Assembly (NCBI GenBank): GCA_023265025.1
Contig: JAHFUP010000034.1
Span: 1-48,754 of the forward strand
Reading direction: 5' to 3'
DNA: 48,754 bases
Source: Acidimicrobiia bacterium
Lineage (GTDB): Bacteria; Actinomycetota; Acidimicrobiia; Acidimicrobiales; AC-14
Positions 1 through 8,062 of this stretch are shown here, in pieces. Position numbers and translations under genes: made by a program. The notes below the pieces were generated by a model. The model worked only from the letters and a program-made list of their open reading frames with translations. It was not told where the DNA came from and searched no databases. Within the stretch, counting starts at the first letter, position 1, and every line of letters starts with the position of its first letter.

Positions 1-88
1 CACCCTCCAGGACCGCGGCACTCGACATCATCTATTATCGTCGTTGGACGGTCGGAGATGGTGGATGGGCCCTTGCACGACAAGGGTT

Positions 89-2101
89 TCAGCGGGCTAT
101 GTCAGGAGTCCTGGAGTCGGCGTGACTCGCAACAAGCTCGCAGGTGTACCCGTCGTCGGTATCCCAGATGCGCACGGTGCGGTCCATCGAACCAGACGCC
201 AGCAATCCGCGTGTCGGTGACCAGTCCAGGGCGAGGACAGGGCCTTCGTGGCCACTTATTGTCTGGCGGCGAGCTCCTGCGGCGAGGTCCCAGACTGCGA
301 TTGTTGCGTCGTTCGACCCCGAGGCGAGCGACCGTCCGTCGGGCGACCATGTCAGGCACGTCACGGGAGCACCTTGGGCTCCGACGTCGGAAACCTGCGC
401 CGCCGAGTCGCCATCCCATATCGATATGTGAAAAGACAGGTCGGACAGGGCCAGCTTCGCATTATCCGGCGACCACGCCATGCCAAACGTCGAGTCCCAG
501 CTGGACCCATGGACGCTGTCCGTCGGCTGCCAGTCGATCGTGTGCCGATGGGCGAGGCCGCTGGCGTGCACCGGCGAGACGAGGCCAACCGTCTGCGGCG
601 AGTCCGACGCGGGCCCTATCGAAAATGCCTGGCAACCGAAGCCCGGAAGATCGAGGAAGAGCCCACTCCGGCGAAGCTTTCGCGCCGATCGCCGGAACGA
701 CGTACTCCCGAGGCGGTCCGATAGCAGCAGCGTGTCGCCGTCCGATACAGAGAAGTCGGCTCGGAGGTAACACTGGGAACGGTCAACCGAGAGGTTGACG
801 GCCACGAGGAGAGAGTCCGCTCCGTCACCCCACTGTGACGCCAGAATATTCCGGTAGCTAGAGTTTCCGCCCCAGGCGCTTGCGCTCTCGACGAGGTGCC
901 AGGAACCGTGGCGAAGCACCGGTTGTGCAAGGACGTCGAGCAGCCGGCGGTACATTGCCGCAAGCTCAACCTCGATGGGTTCGGCGGGCTGGCGCCCGAG
1001 TTGAACCGGCACCCTCGTCCTATATCCCTCGGCCTGGCCGTCATGAACCAGGCGCATGCCAGGGAGAGTCAAAACGAGAGTTGCCAGGGCGAAACTTGCG
1101 TCCCTGCCGAAGCGTTCCACTGCCCGCGGCTCATCGTGGTTCTCGATGAACCGGACGAGCCGGCGCTGGTAATGCAGCCCGGCTTGCAGGTGATCGGCCA
1201 CTAGGCCGGGGTCGCCGTTCAGGCGCTTGTAGAGCCTCTCGTCATACGTGAAGTCAAACCCCTGTGCTTGCAGCGCGAATCCCCGGTCGTCGTCGTCGAT
1301 CCAGTAAGCCTCTGCGATGAAGGCAAAGTCCGGGTTCTGCCCTCGCACCCGTTCGATCGCACTAGGCCAGAACTCGGCATCGGAATCATCAAAGAGTCCT
1401 CCCCAGACCCGGATGAAGTCCTTGCGAGTAAGCAGCATGGCCATGTCGCAGCGAAGCCCGTCGCAACGCTGCGAGACCATCTCGAGCTGCTCGGTCATCG
1501 CGACGCGAGTGTCGCCACGGCGGTAGTCGAGCTGCACCGTGTCCTGCCATGGAGGGAAGAACCCGTCCCGCCCGCATGCCAAGGCGACGTCTCCCCGTTG
1601 ACTACGTACGCCGATGTAGCCAGCCGGATCACGCGCAAGGTCGGCTTCAGAACCCTGGACGAAGCGCTCCGGGTGCGAGTCGACCCACGGATGGTCGGGC
1701 GCCAGATGGTTCGGGACGAAGTCCAGCACGAGGCCGATGCCCAGCCGCTGCAGGCGACCTCTCAGGACCTCCAGCGCATGGTCCCCCCCGAGATGAGCGT
1801 CGACGACATAGCGCCGGATTGAGTACGGCGATCCGACGAGGTCGTCCTCAACGAACCCAGGAAGCGCCTCACGGCACTCGGCGACCACCCGGGTATCCCG
1901 GAGCGCGATGGCCCGGGCATGCGGACTGCGCTCCCAGACACCCATGAGCCAGACGGCGTCGGGGTGGTACCCGGCTAATCGCTCGAGTTCCTCTTGGGGA
2001 ATCGTGGCAAGCGTGATTCCCTCATCGCTTTCGCGCCGGAGGCGATCAAGCCAGGTCCACGTGTTCATCTCCAGGACCACCGGGTGAGTCGGCCAGGGCA
2101 C
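89..2101 (-). CDS. GH13-like alpha-amylase family glycosidase fused to a C-terminal WD40 segment
   Basis: About 670 aa. The N-terminal part is an alpha-amylase-type (beta/alpha)8 barrel. The four conserved regions are visible: DFVPNH near residue 127, GLRCD with the nucleophile Asp near 219, FIAEAYW with the acid/base Glu near 264, and FIENHDEP near 320. It should therefore be catalytically competent on an alpha-glucan or related glucoside. From about residue 510 it carries WD40 blades, seen as repeated WSPDGRSLASGS and VRIWD motifs. Only three clear blades and part of a fourth are present, about half of a normal seven-blade propeller. No signal peptide is seen, so it is probably cytoplasmic. 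I chose the GTG start because homology-like sequence (VVLEMNTW) begins before the first ATG, which lies at 2068. Fold and active site are confident; the substrate is unknown. Confidence 0.85.
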   Translation of the reverse strand: MPWPTHPVVLEMNTWTWLDRLRRESDEGITLATIPQEELERLAGYHPDAVWLMGVWERSPHARAIALRDTRVVAECREALPGFVEDDLVGSPYSIRRYVVDAHLGGDHALEVLRGRLQRLGIGLVLDFVPNHLAPDHPWVDSHPERFVQGSEADLARDPAGYIGVRSQRGDVALACGRDGFFPPWQDTVQLDYRRGDTRVAMTEQLEMVSQRCDGLRCDMAMLLTRKDFIRVWGGLFDDSDAEFWPSAIERVRGQNPDFAFIAEAYWIDDDDRGFALQAQGFDFTYDERLYKRLNGDPGLVADHLQAGLHYQRRLVRFIENHDEPRAVERFGRDASFALATLVLTLPGMRLVHDGQAEGYRTRVPVQLGRQPAEPIEVELAAMYRRLLDVLAQPVLRHGSWHLVESASAWGGNSSYRNILASQWGDGADSLLVAVNLSVDRSQCYLRADFSVSDGDTLLLSDRLGSTSFRRSARKLRRSGLFLDLPGFGCQAFSIGPASDSPQTVGLVSPVHASGLAHRHTIDWQPTDSVHGSSWDSTFGMAWSPDNAKLALSDLSFHISIWDGDSAAQVSDVGAQGAPVTCLTWSPDGRSLASGSNDATIAVWDLAAGARRQTISGHEGPVLALDWSPTRGLLASGSMDRTVRIWDTDDGYTCELVASHADSRTPDIAR

Positions 2102-2231
2102 CGTTCGCCCGACCTAGACGCTTAGCGGCAGGAGATCCTCAAGCCTCCCGGCCGTCGTGTCCGCGCTCCGCCGCACGGTCCCAACAGTACCGGAAATGGC
2201 GTCTCGAGAGATGGCCGCCTCGCAGGTGGCA

Positions 2232-2930
2232 CTAGAAGTCGCAAAGAGGAACGACGACCGGGGGGTTCCCCAGGTCGACCGCTCGCCGGACGAGGTCGAG
2301 GTGGACGACCAGGTCGGCCCCGCACGGGGGCTCGCCGCTGTGGTCTTCATAGGCCACCTCGCCCGTCGTCGGTCGAAAGGCGAGCCGGATGGCGCGACGG
2401 AAGTGAACCGCCCGCTGCTCGGCTTCCTCGATCGCATCGAGCAGTCCCGCCTCGACCAACCACTCCTCTGCGCTCCACACGTCGGATCGGATCGTCCACA
2501 GGTGTGAACCCCTCGAGAGCGTGGCTACCCGTCTGGCAATCCACGGCGGTCCCCCGGGATCGGCCGCCATGGAGAGGCGGTAGTTCAGCACCGTTCCCGT
2601 GTTGGGGCCGGGCATGTAGGCGTTGGCCATGGCTTCGAACGGCCGGCCCTTCAACGTGCCCCTCAGCCCAATGCCTTCATGGCTGTGCTCCCCGTCGAGG
2701 GCATGACAGATGCTCTTCCAGGCCGACTCGTATGCCCGGTCCCGAGACCGCTTCTCCCACAGGGTCAACAGCACAAGCAGGACAAGCAGAGCGAACAAGA
2801 CAATGAATCGACCGAAGAACTCGCCGAAGTCGCAGCCCGACTTGAAGACGCACCAAGCGGCGATGATGGGGGTTCCCGCCGCCATCACCTGCACGACCTG
2901 CCGGTGAGAACGCCGCTCGGAACGCGTCAT
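2232..2930 (-). CDS. Hypothetical membrane protein
   Basis: About 232 aa from the ATG at 2930; the frame stays open further upstream but that part is Pro-rich and unlikely to be coding. Two hydrophobic stretches lie near the N terminus: AAGTPIIAAWCVF, then FIVLFALLVLLVLLTLW. A soluble domain of about 150 aa follows. I recognise no family. It runs in the same direction as the amylase gene downstream, 130 bp away, and no good ribosome-binding site is visible. Function is unknown; a membrane-anchored cytoplasmic domain is the simplest reading. Confidence 0.55.
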   Translation of the reverse strand: MTRSERRSHRQVVQVMAAGTPIIAAWCVFKSGCDFGEFFGRFIVLFALLVLLVLLTLWEKRSRDRAYESAWKSICHALDGEHSHEGIGLRGTLKGRPFEAMANAYMPGPNTGTVLNYRLSMAADPGGPPWIARRVATLSRGSHLWTIRSDVWSAEEWLVEAGLLDAIEEAEQRAVHFRRAIRLAFRPTTGEVAYEDHSGEPPCGADLVVHLDLVRRAVDLGNPPVVVPLCDF

Positions 2931-3068
2931 AGGACAACTATCGTCCGGGGCGACAGCGAGTTCCAGAGGTTTCGGACGGGTCGGCGGTGTCAGATTGGGC
3001 GGGAACGGATGGCGAACGGCGACCGGGTCCGCGGGAGGAACGAGGACCGGGTCCCGCAGGAGGAACAC

Positions 3069-3624
3069 CGGGTACGGGGCGTTGGCGACCCGGACTCAAG
3101 TCGCGGCTCCTGCAGGCTTCGGTCCCGCAAGGGGACCGGCTTGCGGAACGGGTCAGCGGCTTGACCCCTTTGCCGGGCGACGGCTGTGAGAGTCGGTGTG
3201 AAACACTCTCGGCCAGCACGAGATGGGCACCGTGCAACTTCTCATGCCGGCATCGATTACGGCGTGGGCCGGGGCCTCGACCCAGTGTCTCTTGCCCGTG
3301 CCGCTCGGCCAGCGAGGGCCAGGTTCTTGACCCGTCCCACCCACTCCAGGGGGTGCGCAAGGGCGACTGGGGTCGCGCCGGACGAGTCCTGCTCCCGCGA
3401 GCTGTCGAACGTCTCGCAGGCGGAGACCGGCGGCCTTGCTCCGCATGCCCCGGCTGACGGCGTCGCGGCCGGTAACTCAATGACTGGAAACTCGAGCGCA
3501 AGCAGCTCCGTCTCACTGGGGGCGCCTGGGTCGCCGTCATGCGCCACAGTCGCCTAACGCCTCGACCGGCGGCCAACGACCGGATGGCTGCGGTTGTCCC
3601 GTGTACCGTTATCAAGAGGCGACG
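3069..3624. other. Intergenic stretch without a convincing gene
   Basis: This stretch of about 550 bp separates the divergent membrane-protein and cyclase genes. Several open frames of 80-150 codons exist on both strands, but they are Arg/Pro/Ser-rich and lack recognisable motifs, as expected of chance frames in GC-rich DNA. I see no RNA gene or repeat. Promoters for the two flanking genes should lie here, but I could not place them confidently. Confidence 0.4.
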
Positions 3625-4572
3625 ATGGGGTCGGTCAACTCGGAGTTCTTCACGGTCCTGTTCACCGACGTCGTCGAGTCGGCGGCGTACTGGGAGCATG
3701 AGGCCCAGATGATGGCCGAGGCTGTCGTGGAGTACGACGCTCTGATCGAGGAAGCCCTAGCCGCCCACGGTGACGGCACCGCGGTGCGGCCCCGGGGCGA
3801 GGGCGATGGCCGCTTCCTGGTGTTCCACCACGCCAGCTCCGCCGTCGCCATGGCCCTGGCCACCGCCCGCCGGCTGGCGGTCACCCGGTGGCCCACCATC
3901 CGGCCCTTCGCGGTGCGCATGGCCCTCCTTACGGGCACGGCGGCGCGGCGCCAGGGCGACTACTACGGGCCCGACGTGAACCGCGCCGCTCGCCTGCGGG
4001 GTGTCGCCCACGGCGGCCAGGTGCTCCTGTCCCGGTCGACGGTCCAGGCCACCGAGGGGTCGTTGCCCGCACTGACCAGCGTCCGCGACCTCGGGCTTCA
4101 CCGGCTGAAAGACCTGTCCGCGGCGGAGCGCATTTTCCAGTTGGTCCACCCGGACCTGCCGCACGACTTCCCCCGGCTCGACACTCTCGACATGCGCCGC
4201 CACAACCTGCCGGTGGCCGTGTCCCAGCTCGTCGGCCGCGTCGAGGAGCTGGCCGAGGTGACAGGGCTCCTGGCGCAGGCTCGCTGCCTCGCCCTCGTCG
4301 GCCCGGCGGGCTGCGGCAAGACGCGTCTCGCCTTCCAGGCTGCGGCCGACGCGATCGAACGGTATCCGGACGGCGTCTGGCAGCTCGACGCCGACCCGAC
4401 CGTCGACGCCGAGGCGATCGCCCGGGTCGCCGGACTCCAGACGGTCGAGGACCTCGTCAAACAGAAGGTGCTGATCGTGCTGGACGGCTGCGAGCGGGCC
4501 CAACGCGCCGCCGCAGAGCTCTGCGACCGGCTGCTCCAGGTCGGCCCGCACCTGACGAGCGTCATCGGGTGA
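3625..4572 (+). CDS. Class III nucleotide cyclase domain plus truncated P-loop ATPase (regulator remnant)
   Basis: About 315 aa from the ATG at 3625, preceded by AAGAGG at good spacing. Residues about 5-175 form a class III adenylate/guanylate cyclase domain: FTDVVES supplies the first metal Asp, GEGDGRFLVF the second region, and YYGPDVNRAARL the catalytic Asn/Arg helix. A P-loop ATPase follows, with Walker A GPAGCGKTR and Walker B VLIVLDGCE. Family members usually continue for hundreds of residues through the rest of the ATPase, TPR repeats and often a LuxR HTH. Here the frame stops about 30 residues after Walker B. I infer a truncated signalling regulator. The cyclase half may still fold; the ATPase half is unlikely to work. 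Confidence 0.8.
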   Translation: MGSVNSEFFTVLFTDVVESAAYWEHEAQMMAEAVVEYDALIEEALAAHGDGTAVRPRGEGDGRFLVFHHASSAVAMALATARRLAVTRWPTIRPFAVRMALLTGTAARRQGDYYGPDVNRAARLRGVAHGGQVLLSRSTVQATEGSLPALTSVRDLGLHRLKDLSAAERIFQLVHPDLPHDFPRLDTLDMRRHNLPVAVSQLVGRVEELAEVTGLLAQARCLALVGPAGCGKTRLAFQAAADAIERYPDGVWQLDADPTVDAEAIARVAGLQTVEDLVKQKVLIVLDGCERAQRAAAELCDRLLQVGPHLTSVIG

Positions 4573-4697
4573 TCAACGACGGAGTCGTCACCGACCTCGA
4601 TCAGCTGGCGCCGGAGTTCTTGGCGCGGGTCCGAGAGAAAGGGAGGGCTTTGCTCGAGGAGCGCGGGATGGTCGCTCCACGCAGTGATGGCGGCTGA
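4569..4697 (+). CDS. Small hypothetical protein, possible antitoxin-like partner
   Basis: A 42-codon frame starting with GTG inside the last codons of the cyclase gene (GTGA overlap) and ending inside the start of the next frame. It contains DLDQLAPEFLARVREKG, a charged helical-looking segment. Size and double overlap resemble the first gene of a toxin-antitoxin pair, but no family is recognised. It could also be leftover sequence from whatever truncated the upstream gene. Confidence 0.35.
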   Translation: MINDGVVTDLDQLAPEFLARVREKGRALLEERGMVAPRSDGG

Positions 4698-5029
4698 CCG
4701 GCGGGTCGTACGCGTCTCCCAGGCGCTCTTCGAGGACCTTGACCGGCAACTCGGTCCCGATCGAGGGGAGGACGGTGAACCATCGGCCACCGACTTCCTC
4801 GTCATCGACCTGCCAGTCTTCGTCGAGCGCTTCGCCACCGGCTTCGAGGCCTTGCCCGAGATCATCACCGGGGTTCCGACGGCTCGGGTGCTTGTCGCCA
4901 CTGGTCGACTCACCGATGGGAACCCGGAGGAGGAACGGCAGCGAGCTGTCCGTCCGTGCCGTCTCCGTGTACGGGCTTCTCGCGTCCGACGGGGCGATCG
5001 ATCTCATCGGACTCGAACTCGACCCGTGA
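4687..5029 (+). pseudogene. Hypothetical gene interrupted by a frameshift (possible toxin remnant)
   Basis: The first 75 or so codons (from ATG 4687) read as a plausible small protein with FLVIDLPVFVERFATG and ARVLVATGRL. The frame then turns Arg-rich. The +1 frame takes over with ELSVRAVSVYGLLASDG, ending in LIGLELDP at 5029. Joining the frames near 4915-4935 gives a continuous protein of about 113 aa with a beta-rich C terminus. It directly overlaps the preceding 42-aa frame, a TA-like layout. A sequencing error, a true pseudogene or programmed frameshifting could each explain this. Confidence 0.45.
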
Positions 5030-5086
5030 ACTGCGACCTGCTCGCCCGCGGTTCGAACGTCTATCATCAGGGTCCTTCGGAGTGAG

Positions 5087-5159
5087 TGGAGGTGAGCGGA
5101 TTCGAACCGCCGACTTCCACGTTGCGAACGTGGCGCTCTGCCAGCTGAGCTACACCCCC
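5087..5159 (-). tRNA. tRNA-Ala(CGC)
   Basis: Complete cloverleaf of 73 nt. The acceptor GGGGGTG pairs with CACCTCC and contains the alanine identity pair G3:U70. The anticodon loop TTCGCAA gives CGC, the T-loop is TTCGAAT and the discriminator is A. CCA is not encoded, in contrast to several tRNAs in the array at 43-47 kb. Confidence 0.95.
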
Positions 5160-5173
5160 GGGGTCGACCCAGG

Positions 5174-5785
5174 TTAGTCGAGTGAGCCGGCGGCCTGGTC
5201 GAGCGCAGCCTGGAGGCGGGACTGGAGGAGCGTGGTTGTGAGATCGCCCCTCGTGCGCTCCAGCACGGCGCGCAGGGCGTCGGTGGTGCGGCGGAGGCCG
5301 CCACTGACGGCGTCGGGGTAGTCCATGGTGACGAGGAGGCCGTAGGCGTCGTCCATGGTGGCCAGCAGGGTCTCGCTGCGGGCGAGCTCGCCCTGGCGCA
5401 GGCGGTCGAGCAGGTGACGCCGGAGCTCGCTGGCCGCCTCGGCCAGGCCGTTCAGCCAGGCCGCCGCCGGCACGTCGAGCGCCTCGGGGGATGGGAGCGG
5501 GTCGTCGGCGACCATGGCTGCCGTCAGGCGGGCCTCGGCGTACTCCTTGGCCGCGTCGTGCAAGGGGCCGCTGCCGACAAGCGATGGGAACGGCGCCAGC
5601 GCCTCCTGGGCCTCCCGCAGGGCGGCGCCGGCCTCGTCCGCCAGCCGTAGGGCCTCGTCGGGACGCAGCTGGTGCACCGCCCGGATGGATGAGCCGCAGG
5701 CCCGGATGGTGCGCCGGCAGGCGGCGAGGGCGATCTCACGGGCGGCATTCGCCGCATCGAGATCCCGTCGGATGCCCGCCGCCAG
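5174..5785 (-). CDS. Translin-like protein, start codon uncertain
   Basis: Resembles the translin superfamily (helical nucleic-acid-binding proteins of eukaryotes, archaea and some bacteria). The C-terminal half has the typical KEYAEARLTAAMV, AAAWLNGLAEAASELRR and YPDAVSGGLRRTTDALR segments. The first GTG is at 5677, but translin-like helix 1 sequence (LDAANAAREIALAACRR) continues upstream to about 5775. That extension contains no ATG, GTG or TTG before the TAG at 5834, which is also the stop of the upstream gene in the same frame. I give the CTG at 5785 as a possible start. Starting at 5677 would remove the first helix. Family assignment is fairly confident, the start is not. Confidence 0.7.
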   Translation of the reverse strand: MAAGIRRDLDAANAAREIALAACRRTIRACGSSIRAVHQLRPDEALRLADEAGAALREAQEALAPFPSLVGSGPLHDAAKEYAEARLTAAMVADDPLPSPEALDVPAAAWLNGLAEAASELRRHLLDRLRQGELARSETLLATMDDAYGLLVTMDYPDAVSGGLRRTTDALRAVLERTRGDLTTTLLQSRLQAALDQAAGSLD

Positions 5786-5833
5786 CGCAGCGAGTTCACT
5801 GCCCCTGTCGGGTGGGCCGGAGGAGGAAACCGG

Positions 5834-6439
5834 CTAGTTGGCCGACCGGCGCAGCAGCGCCGGCTCGGCGCGCAGCAGGGCGGGGTCGAGCCGGTGGGTC
5901 TGGGGCAGGAAGCGGACCTTCATGTCCCGCTCGGCGGCCACATTGCGCTGGTGGACCAGGAGGGCCACGTAGGCGACGAGGAGGACGTCGGCCACCACGT
6001 GGGCGACCATCATGATCCCCATCGAGAAGAGCAGCCCCAGGGCCAGGGTGGCGACGGACGCCACCAGCAGGGCGGTCAGCACGTCACGCCGGCGGCGGAT
6101 CGTGCGGCTGCGGGCGGCGGAGGCCGGCGCCGGCATGCGGACGCCACGGGCCGGCATCCGGTTGACCGCCGGCGAGACGATACGGGTGCTGCGCATCGGG
6201 CCGTGGACGGGCGTCAGCGCGCCCGGGGCGACGTGCGACCGGTACCAGTGGTCGCCGCCGGCGTGGCGGGTGCTGCCGTTGAGAGAAGCACGGTGGGGCC
6301 CGGTGCGGCGCAGGACCGTCAACTGCCGCCGGAAGTTGCTGATCGAGTCGCCCGGTCGACCCTCGGCCCGAGCACGGACAGCGGGGGGAATAAGTACTGC
6401 AGCCCAGATCCCGGCGAGGACCAGAAGAACCAACGTCAC
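5834..6439 (-). CDS. Membrane protein, candidate GlpR-type partner of a MoeA/gephyrin-like protein
   Basis: About 201 aa. One transmembrane segment lies at the extreme N terminus (LVLLVLAGIWAAVLIPPAV). A basic, low-complexity cytoplasmic linker follows, then two hydrophobic helices around residues 120-165. Single-TM, linker, two-TM proteins of this kind sit next to moeA/galU in actinobacteria. In Corynebacterium the homologue GlpR is the membrane receptor of the MoeA-like protein Glp, which links to FtsZ. Here the gene is 122 bp downstream of moaC, in a run with moaA, a moeA-like gene and galU. Family membership is inferred from topology and context, not from a residue motif. Confidence 0.55.
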   Translation of the reverse strand: MTLVLLVLAGIWAAVLIPPAVRARAEGRPGDSISNFRRQLTVLRRTGPHRASLNGSTRHAGGDHWYRSHVAPGALTPVHGPMRSTRIVSPAVNRMPARGVRMPAPASAARSRTIRRRRDVLTALLVASVATLALGLLFSMGIMMVAHVVADVLLVAYVALLVHQRNVAAERDMKVRFLPQTHRLDPALLRAEPALLRRSAN

Positions 6440-6561
6440 GCTCCTCAGACCTTCCTTTACCTCGACGGACGGTACTGCGCCACGACCCGCAAACCGCGGA
6501 TGGGGGGGAGCCGGCGCCCCAACTTCCTACCAGCCACCGCAGGAGGAGGCAAGCGGTACGG

Positions 6562-7047
6562 TCAGTCTTCGACCGCTCGCCGGTAGATCCCGCTACGCCC
6601 GCCGGTCTTCTCCCACAGCACCAGTTCGGTGATCATGATCGACCGGTCGACCGACTTGCACATGTCGTAGATGGTCAGCGCGGCGACGGCGCAGGCCGTC
6701 ATGGCCTCCATCTCGACGCCGGTGCGGTCGATGGTTTCGACCTGGGCCTCGACCTCGACGTTGTCGTCGCCGATCGTGAAGTTTACGAAGATCGACCCGA
6801 CGAGGAGGGGGTGGCACAGAGGGATCAGGTTCGGCGTCTGCTTGGCCGCCTGGATGCCGGCGACCCGGGCAACGGCCAGGACGTCGCCCTTGGTGAGGGA
6901 GTTGCTGGCCACCATCGAGGTGGTCTCCGGCTTCATCATCACCTTGCAACGGGCCAGCGCCCGCCGGTGGGTGGCCTCCTTGGGGGTGACGTCGACCATG
7001 CGGGCCCGGCCCAGCGGGTCGATATGGGTCAGGCCACGGTCACTCAT
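6562..7047 (-). CDS. moaC: Cyclic pyranopterin monophosphate synthase MoaC
   Basis: 161 aa, normal family length. MoaC converts the MoaA product (3',8-cyclo-GTP) to cyclic pyranopterin monophosphate in molybdenum cofactor synthesis. Diagnostic segments are present: THIDPLGRARMVDV at the N terminus, TPNLIPLCHPL, and EMEAMTACAVAALTIYDMCK with the active-site region. The C terminus LWEKTGGRSG is also typical. It is co-directional with moaA immediately upstream, separated by 25 bp, consistent with an operon. Confidence 0.97.
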   Translation of the reverse strand: MSDRGLTHIDPLGRARMVDVTPKEATHRRALARCKVMMKPETTSMVASNSLTKGDVLAVARVAGIQAAKQTPNLIPLCHPLLVGSIFVNFTIGDDNVEVEAQVETIDRTGVEMEAMTACAVAALTIYDMCKSVDRSIMITELVLWEKTGGRSGIYRRAVED

Positions 7048-7072
7048 GCTCTGAGTCTAGAGGGAGCGCCTC

Positions 7073-8056
7073 TCAACCACCGATCTGACTCATGGAGCGG
7101 TCGGGGCGGATGAAGTTGACCTTGCCGATGGAGTGCCCGGCCCACTTGCCCCCGACGTCGGCGGCCACCGCGGCAGCCAGGTCGTCGTCGGAGCCCCCGG
7201 ACCGGAGGATCGAGCGCAGGTCGGTCTCCTTGACTGCGAACAGGCAGTTCCGGAACATGCCGTCGGCGGTGAGGCGGACCCGGTCGCAGCTCCCGCAGAA
7301 CGACTGGGTGACGCTGGCGATGACGCCGATCTCGCCGGCGCCGTCGCGGTAACGGAAGCGCTCCGCCGGCGCCGATCCCCGGACCTCGAACGGCTCGAGC
7401 GGGTAGACGGCGTCGATGGCGGCGACCACCTCCGCCCCTGGGACGACCGTCGCCGGCGCCCAGCCGTCGTCGGCGTCGAGGGGCATGAACTCGATGAAGC
7501 GCATCGTCACGCCCCGTTCACGGCCGAAGGCGGCGAAATCGACGATCTCGCCGTCGTTCACGCCCCGGATCAGCACGCAGTTGATCTTGACGGGCGAGAA
7601 GCCGGCGTCGACGGCCGCGTCAATCCCGTCGAGCACCTGCTCGAGGGCGTGGCGGCGGGTGATGGCGAAGAACGCCTCGGGGCGGAGCGAGTCGAGGGAG
7701 ATGTTGATGCGGCGTAGGCCGGCGGCCCGCAGGTCGCCCGCCAGGAGGCGGAGGGTGGCGCCGTTGGTCGTGAGGGACAGGTCGGTGCCCAGCGCGGCCA
7801 GCTTCTCGACCAGAACGGGCAGGTGGGCCCGGACAGTCGGCTCGCCGCCGGTTATCCGGATGCCGGTGAACCCGAAGCGCTCGACGCATACCCGGGCGAC
7901 CCGCTCGATCTCCTCGTAGGTGAGCAGGTCGGAGCGGGCCAGCCAGTCCATGCCCTCGGCCGGCATGCAGTAGCGGCAGCGCAGGTTGCAGCGGTCGGTG
8001 ACGGAGATCCGCAGGTCGCGGACGGTGCGCCCGTGGGGATCGACCAGGTCCATCAC
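7073..8056 (-). CDS. moaA: GTP 3',8-cyclase MoaA (radical SAM)
   Basis: 327 aa. Radical SAM enzyme catalysing the first step of molybdenum cofactor synthesis from GTP. The N-terminal cluster motif CNLRCRYC is followed by MPAEG. The C-terminal cluster cysteines lie in SFCGSCDRVRLT and FRNCLF. The protein ends in Gly-Gly, the conserved MoaA tail inserted into the active site. Six bases separate it from the MoeA-like gene upstream. Confidence 0.97.
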   Translation of the reverse strand: MMDLVDPHGRTVRDLRISVTDRCNLRCRYCMPAEGMDWLARSDLLTYEEIERVARVCVERFGFTGIRITGGEPTVRAHLPVLVEKLAALGTDLSLTTNGATLRLLAGDLRAAGLRRINISLDSLRPEAFFAITRRHALEQVLDGIDAAVDAGFSPVKINCVLIRGVNDGEIVDFAAFGRERGVTMRFIEFMPLDADDGWAPATVVPGAEVVAAIDAVYPLEPFEVRGSAPAERFRYRDGAGEIGVIASVTQSFCGSCDRVRLTADGMFRNCLFAVKETDLRSILRSGGSDDDLAAAVAADVGGKWAGHSIGKVNFIRPDRSMSQIGG

Positions 8057-8062
8057 TCCAAA

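Noticed and set aside
2987-3547. Candidate genes between the membrane protein and the cyclase
   Set aside because: Arg/Pro-rich frames without motifs, overlapping each other on both strands.
3888-4697. Long open frame overlapping the cyclase in another frame
   Set aside because: Composition is Arg/Pro/Gly-rich and motif-free; only its last 42 codons, after a GTG, might be a gene.
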